From: Stramenopiles sp. TOSAG23-3
Lineage: Eukaryota; Sar
NCBI GenBank assembly: GCA_900128585.1
Contig: LT642225.1
Span: 1-30,912 of the forward strand
Length of the DNA stretch: 30,912 nucleotides
Direction: 5' to 3'
The position numbers were made by a program, and so were the translations under genes. Shown here in pieces: positions 26,778-30,912 of this stretch; positions within the stretch are counted from its first letter, which is position 1, and each line of letters opens with the position of its first letter. The notes under the pieces were generated by a model. It was not told where the DNA came from. It searched no databases and saw nothing but the letters and a program-made list of their open reading frames with translations.

Positions 26778-28193
26778 TCATTCGCGAAGAACGGGCAATA
26801 GACTTTCGTCTTTTTGAATAGTCCCATCGATCTCTTCATACGCACTTCCCACATTTAATTCAGGCTGAAGTTCTGCGCTGCAAAAGAGGCTCCACACAAC
26901 CATTCCCAGAACGTAGAGGCTAGCGGCAATGAAGAAGACGCTCCTCCACTCCTCTTGCGTATCGTGCTTTGTGAGGCTTGAAGTCAATAGAGGCGAAATT
27001 ATTCCCGGAAATGTAGCGATTAAATTGCTAACAGAGTAAACGACTCCACTGAATTTTGGGCTCATATCAATCGTCACCGCCGGGTACCCACTGTAAACGA
27101 AACCACTAAGACCGACGGCTGCGGTCATCAAAATAAATGCTTGACCAGGATCTGATTCGTACGATAGCCACACTAACGCAATCGAAGGCAACAAATTTCC
27201 AAGAATCACCATGAAGATCCGGGTGTTGGTGCGGGTGAAAACTCTTTTCACTATCAGCAAATCCGCAAGCCCCCCCCCGACGCACTGGACGAGAAACATC
27301 GTGAGATAGGGCAGTACTGAATAAATTGCCGACGCGGTCATGTCGAAATGCAATACCTTGAGCAAGTAAGTCGGCAGATAGCTCAAGAACGTGTACAAAC
27401 TCCAATTGTTTACAAAATGACAGCAATAGAGAGCCAGCACGTGTTTGTTTGTAAAAAGGGCCACCCACACGGAGCGGGGAACCTTCGCAGATTTTGCTTT
27501 ACCGCGGGATTTCACAATAAAAGCGCATTCTTCTGAAGAAATTGACGGGTGATCCTCTGGGTACTCGGTTACAAAATAAGAGAACATACAAAACCAGAGC
27601 ACCCCCACAAGTCCCAGGTCGTAAAATAGGCCTTCCCATCGACCAAAAAGGGGAGCATCCCAACTAAGTATTACGCCGGAGACGGGAAATGTCGCAGCAG
27701 TCCCAATCATTGCACCGCTGAAAGCGATGCTCACCATTTTGCTTCTCTCGTCCGCGGGTGCCCATTTCGATAACATGGCGAAGAGCGCAGGATAAGTTAC
27801 CGATTCAAACAGGCCCATGAATATTCGTAACGTTATAAGACTCCATAAATGCGAGTCACTGGTATTTTTACAGTGAAAGTCCCAACACGTAGCCAGCGGA
27901 AGGAGCATTGTCAGCAACGAAGTTGTCAAAACCCCGACTCCAAAAACATACTTGCCACCGTAGGTCGTCGCGAGCCACCCGCCAGGGATTTGCCCAAAGA
28001 GGTAGCCTATGAAGAAAGACGATAAGACGAACCCCTTTTCGGCTTTGGACCAATGATATTGCTCAGCCATCGGCAAAACAGCTACGCTAAGGTTGACACG
28101 AAAGGCGTAAACCATCACCAGCCCAAACCACAACCAAAATACAAAAACATACCTCGTCAAAAAGAGTGACCGGCCCGAGTCTGGGGTTGCCAT
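26778..28193 (-). CDS. SLC17-type major facilitator transporter (organic anion/phosphate)
   Basis: ATG 28193 gives 471 residues with about 12 hydrophobic helices, the usual size. TM1 contains YAFRVNLSVAVLPM with the conserved Arg32 of the SLC17 family. TM2 gives FFIGYLFGQIPGGWLA, followed by GGK (motif A position). TM4 reads GLFESVTYPALFAMLSKWAP then DERSK. These are hallmarks of the sialin, VGLUT, NaPi-I and plant PHT4 group. Family members move organic anions or phosphate, driven by proton, sodium or membrane potential. Substrate and membrane (plasma, vacuole or plastid) are not decided here. A nine-C run on the + strand at 27270-27278 lies inside the gene but keeps frame as Gly codons. Confidence 0.9.
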   Translation of the reverse strand: MATPDSGRSLFLTRYVFVFWLWFGLVMVYAFRVNLSVAVLPMAEQYHWSKAEKGFVLSSFFIGYLFGQIPGGWLATTYGGKYVFGVGVLTTSLLTMLLPLATCWDFHCKNTSDSHLWSLITLRIFMGLFESVTYPALFAMLSKWAPADERSKMVSIAFSGAMIGTAATFPVSGVILSWDAPLFGRWEGLFYDLGLVGVLWFCMFSYFVTEYPEDHPSISSEECAFIVKSRGKAKSAKVPRSVWVALFTNKHVLALYCCHFVNNWSLYTFLSYLPTYLLKVLHFDMTASAIYSVLPYLTMFLVQCVGGGLADLLIVKRVFTRTNTRIFMVILGNLLPSIALVWLSYESDPGQAFILMTAAVGLSGFVYSGYPAVTIDMSPKFSGVVYSVSNLIATFPGIISPLLTSSLTKHDTQEEWRSVFFIAASLYVLGMVVWSLFCSAELQPELNVGSAYEEIDGTIQKDESLLPVLRE

Positions 28194-29160
28194 TTGATTT
28201 TCCGACGACGACGAGAGAAAAGAAGGGCTTTAATTACTTTGACGTAATAACCAAACCAAAGCCATGCAACAATGTACTTCGTCGTATAGCACAAAATATG
28301 AGATCAGGAAAGCATCCACTTCTGTATTCTGAAATTATTAGAGGATTAATATTGGGTTGTGGTTCTAATGCATATCATATCCGGTATTCGATGGAAGAAT
28401 ATTGAATAATAATTTGCGGCTTGGCGGCAGCAAGCAGGCATTTATTTAAAGTTTTAGTATTTAAGGTAAATGATATATGTACCGTACATCACATTATTAA
28501 TATTACCTACTATAATAAATAATGAATTAATTCAATAACCGATAATGCAGCATATATCCTTAAGTTGGAGATTATACATTTCAATGGCTATATTTAAATT
28601 TAAAAAAATATATAATTATTATTATTAAAATGGACAACAGGGTGACAGCGAAGGCAACAACAGGGTTTCAAGATCAGTAACACAGTACACGCATCGGGAA
28701 GAAGAGTTTTAAAGAGAGTCACATGAAGGAATGTAAACCTTAAATGGACAAAAGCTGAGTAGATTCATTTTCGCGGTATATGAGGGAGATAAATTTTAAT
28801 TACTAACTCTAAAAAAAAACAAATTATATAGTAGTATCATATGTTTTAAGACTCTCATCATTTTAAATCAATTACTCTATAAAACAAATTATAAAAAGCA
28901 AGAAAATTGGGTCAAGAAAAAAACGTTCGTTGTAGCTTATTGTTGTTTTAGAGTTTACATGTTGTTTAAAATTATGCCCTTGTCAGTGATACAGATTTCA
29001 AGTTAACCCTTCCAGTTGTGCCATTAATAAATATGGCACAACGGTTTGGGAGGGGTGTCGTGACAATTGCTGCATAGAGTGTGCCGTGCAAATTCCAAAT
29101 ATTCTATCAAGCCCGCAAGCCTGCTTATTTCAACAAAAGTTAAAAGGAAACACGAAGGAA
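28194..29160. other. gene-free divergent upstream region with decayed repeat
   Basis: Between the transporter start (-) and the SGNH gene (+). It holds AT-rich DNA (28430-28630), repeat R3 (28700-28912), and an open frame at 28990-29160 that joins the SGNH gene but has no ATG. No separate gene is seen. Confidence 0.55.
28700..28912 (+). repeat. decayed mobile-element body, copy R3, with 3' end
   Basis: CACATGAAGGAATGTAAACC, then TGGACAAAAG, GTAGATTCATTTTCGCGGTA and GAGGGAGATAA, matches R1 and R2a. It continues into the segment with ATGTTTTAAGAC and TCTCAT (28840-28857) and ends in GCAAGAAAATTGGG (28898-28911), a degenerate right arm. This copy therefore shows the order body, then AT-rich segment, then arm. 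Confidence 0.6.
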
Positions 29161-30507
29161 ATGAAAGTGGTCACCGTTGGGAACAGTGTGGCGCGGTATA
29201 ATGATTATCGGACTATACGACAGTTTCTAGAAACAATGGAACTTATGCACCCAACAATCACATGGAAAACAGATTTAAAGGTTGGGGTTAACGGTGGCCG
29301 TTCTCAGGAAGGGATGTACAGTGATTTGTCAACAAAAAAATCAAGTCACTTTCACAATGCAGATGTCATAATTATTCAATATTCTATTTTTGCAAGTTGC
29401 AGGAATTGTATCTATGCCGAGGAGTTGCTACGAACTTTCCTGGAACTTAAGTCAAAACCCCTTGTCCTCATGGTAGAGCATGTTGCATATGGTGGATTGT
29501 ACAATGGAAACTACACTGGTAAAAACGGGTCATATGCAGCACGCAAAGACGTTTGGGAAAGAATAAAGCAAGACGAGAGGGGACTGGCTTTGCACTACAA
29601 TTTGCCCTTTGTGTCTATGAGTGCAGCCTTGAACATTGTGCTTTTAGGATTGCAAGCAAAGAAAGAGTTGTATCGTTCAGAGTTGATGGGAAAATATGAT
29701 GGTAAAGGGCGGTGCTTAGGCAAAGGAGGCATTAACAAATTAAAAACCCCAGATTTTAAATTGCACTGGAAGAAATATTACAGTGATAACCTGCATTTTT
29801 CTGCTTTGGGCAATGCCATTGCAGGCTGTTTGTTAGCAGACGTTGCCAACTCAATTGCAAGCGCAACTTCTGAAACATGTGGTGCTTTAGGGACCGCATA
29901 CAGACTTCCTCCTCCTTTTCTAGAGGATACAAAACAGAGGGTGTCAGAAAATCATGTTTTTGAATTTGTCAACTCAACCGCCCAACGTACACTGTTCCCT
30001 CTAGCCTTGTCCAAATTTCTGGGGGAACGCATTGCTTTGGGTGCCAAAGTGAGGAATCCTTACCTTAAAGGGTTCCGATTCAAACAGGGCGGGAAGGGAG
30101 GAGAGAAAATATGGTTGAATACCATGGCGCAGGGGGCAATATTGAGGTTTACTACTCCTAAACCTTGTACCCAGATTCGTGTCGAATATTACAAGCACCA
30201 TGAGCTGGGAATGGGCATGGCAGAAGTAAAAGTTGATGGGAAAATTGTTTTTGTTTTAGATGCATGCTGCAAGAAAACATGCGTAGACAATGGTGATGGC
30301 ATTAAGCGCGGGTTCTACTATGTGGCAACTGTTGCTGAAAATCTAGAGCGGAAGATCCACAACGTTGAAATCAAAACAATAAAAAGGACATCAAATGTAT
30401 GCGAAACGTCTGGAAATCAGTTTGATATAGTTAGCATCATGGGAAATACTAAATCTGGGGGGGGGTCATTGCACAAATCACAATTCAGACCTAACACAGA
30501 CTGGTGA
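29161..30507 (+). CDS. SGNH-hydrolase-like protein with beta-rich C-terminal domain
   Basis: ATG 29161 gives 448 residues. Block I is TVGNSVAR with Ser9 as the likely nucleophile (GNS in place of the usual GDS). Block V is SDNLHFSALGNAIA with Asp209 and His212 in the D-x-x-H arrangement, so two of three expected catalytic elements are clear. Residues about 290-430 form a beta-rich tail with Cys pairs (DACCKKTCVDNG) that resembles an accessory sugar- or surface-binding module. SGNH enzymes of this general layout act as esterases or O-acyl modifiers of carbohydrates, which is inference here. The frame is open upstream to 28990 without an ATG and encodes a Cys-rich stretch, so an upstream exon with a signal peptide is possible. 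A nine-G run lies at 30457-30465 near the C-terminus. Confidence 0.68.
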   Translation: MKVVTVGNSVARYNDYRTIRQFLETMELMHPTITWKTDLKVGVNGGRSQEGMYSDLSTKKSSHFHNADVIIIQYSIFASCRNCIYAEELLRTFLELKSKPLVLMVEHVAYGGLYNGNYTGKNGSYAARKDVWERIKQDERGLALHYNLPFVSMSAALNIVLLGLQAKKELYRSELMGKYDGKGRCLGKGGINKLKTPDFKLHWKKYYSDNLHFSALGNAIAGCLLADVANSIASATSETCGALGTAYRLPPPFLEDTKQRVSENHVFEFVNSTAQRTLFPLALSKFLGERIALGAKVRNPYLKGFRFKQGGKGGEKIWLNTMAQGAILRFTTPKPCTQIRVEYYKHHELGMGMAEVKVDGKIVFVLDACCKKTCVDNGDGIKRGFYYVATVAENLERKIHNVEIKTIKRTSNVCETSGNQFDIVSIMGNTKSGGGSLHKSQFRPNTDW

Positions 30508-30579
30508 ACTAGGTTTAAAAACACCTGCTTTCAGAAACTCAATTTTAAAAGGTTTATAATATATTTTGTTTGAAGGTAT

Positions 30580-30646
30580 TATAAAAAACAAGAAAATTGG
30601 CTGTTATTTAAGTAATTAAATTTAAAAAACAAGAAAATTGGCTGTT
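30580..30646 (-). repeat. tandem pair of dispersed arm motifs
   Basis: AAAACAAGAAAATTGGCTGT occurs at 30585 and again at 30626, 41 bp apart and both on the same strand. Each continues to GTT, so both match the 21-base arm exactly. Between them lies ATTTAAGTAATTAAATTTAA, the complement of the outer flank seen at 1614-1627. Confidence 0.8.
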
Positions 30647-30803
30647 AGCTTCCAAAAATTATATTCCATAAAGCATAAATAGCCTCTATATAAAAAAACT
30701 AAAATGATATAGTATGTTTTAAGACCCTCAAGCATACTCTATATATATTTTTTTTCTTTTCAAAAGTTAATATTCTAAACTTCTGGAACAAGTAGGAGTT
30801 TGG

Positions 30804-30906
30804 GTTCTTGAACGTTTTTACCTTCTTTTTAGGAAACAAGAAAATTGGCTGTTATTTTTTATAGTAATTAAAATTAAAGAAAAAAAGAAGGTGTCAGTTC
30901 AAGAAC
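30804..30906. repeat. inverted repeat enclosing an arm motif
   Basis: GTTCTTGAAC (30804-30813) and ACCTTCTTTTT (30820-30830) pair with AAAAAGAAGGT (30882-30892) and GTTCAAGAAC (30897-30906), leaving a small asymmetric bulge. Inside lies a near-perfect arm motif at 30834-30853. This may be a second kind of element end or a nested insertion. Confidence 0.6.
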
Positions 30907-30912
30907 AATGTC

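Larger units (their letters stand above)
30508..30912. other. gene-free 3' flank packed with repeat copies
   Basis: Three right-arm motifs, one copy of the ATGTTTTAAGAC segment and an inverted repeat, all within 330 bases of the SGNH stop. No coding signal is seen before the window ends. Confidence 0.65.

Noticed and set aside
28166-28405. 79-codon open frame on the + strand
   Set aside because: It overlaps the start of the transporter gene antisense and begins at GTG. The remainder has no recognisable motif.
1-30912. CRISPR array, rRNA or tRNA gene
   Set aside because: No regularly spaced direct repeats and no conserved rRNA or tRNA blocks were recognised on either strand. The content is eukaryotic protein genes.

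Overview
The window reads as nuclear DNA of a eukaryotic microbe. It carries a four-domain calcium-channel gene, NOP58, a WIPI/Atg18-type beta-propeller, an SLC17-type carrier, WW, IQ, EF-hand and C2H2 proteins, no operon-like packing, no Shine-Dalgarno logic, and AT-rich gene-free blocks of 0.2-2 kb between genes. All recognisable genes read through without an obvious intron, including the 4.75 kb channel gene. An alga or heterotrophic flagellate (for example a stramenopile) would fit, but that is inference and the sequence does not fix the lineage.

Layout. 1-1413 (+): 3' part of a charged-helix protein with two EF-hands, cut by the left edge. 1414-1972: a small inverted-repeat element between convergent genes. 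1973-3367 (-): a three-finger C2H2 protein. 3368-4672: gene-free, rich in TA triplets and GTACCGGTAC-type motifs. 4673-6646 (+): a PfkB kinase (2-keto-3-deoxygluconate kinase type) fused to a KDPG aldolase. 7485-8693 (+): a membrane-anchored SPFH/band-7 protein. 8694-9639: gene-free with a decayed repeat. 9640-10944 (+): PROPPIN (WIPI/Atg18-like). 11137-15888 (-): four-domain voltage-gated cation channel with an EEEE filter. 15889-17914: gene-free. 17915-18328 (+): a small secreted protein. 19354-20178 (+): a WW plus IQ protein. 20749-22251 (-): NOP58. 23795-24217 (+): an apparently truncated polycystin-like N-terminus that stops where a repeat begins. 24803-25900 (-): a TauD/TfdA dioxygenase. 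26437-26658 (-): an OTU-protease fragment. 26778-28193 (-): an SLC17-type transporter. 29161-30507 (+): an SGNH-hydrolase-like protein. 30508-30912: repeats.

The genes do not form one pathway. There is a loose calcium/calmodulin theme: EF-hands in the first gene, an EEEE channel with EF-hand and IQ, an IQ protein, and an IQ-bearing polycystin fragment. The kinase-aldolase fusion joins two consecutive Entner-Doudoroff-type steps (KDG to KDPG to pyruvate plus glyceraldehyde-3-phosphate), but its kinase half lacks the usual catalytic aspartate.

The main non-gene signal is a dispersed repeat family. A 20-21 bp motif (AACAGCCAATTTTCTTGTTT and its complement) recurs at least nine times, mostly beyond gene 3' ends, once as a perfect inverted pair. 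Three decayed copies of a longer body share fragments of a reading frame. Taken together, the partial copies fit a degenerate terminal-inverted-repeat transposon family that also appears to have ended the polycystin-like gene. A second class of gene-free DNA carries TAA/TTA triplets and short KpnI/AgeI-like palindromes.
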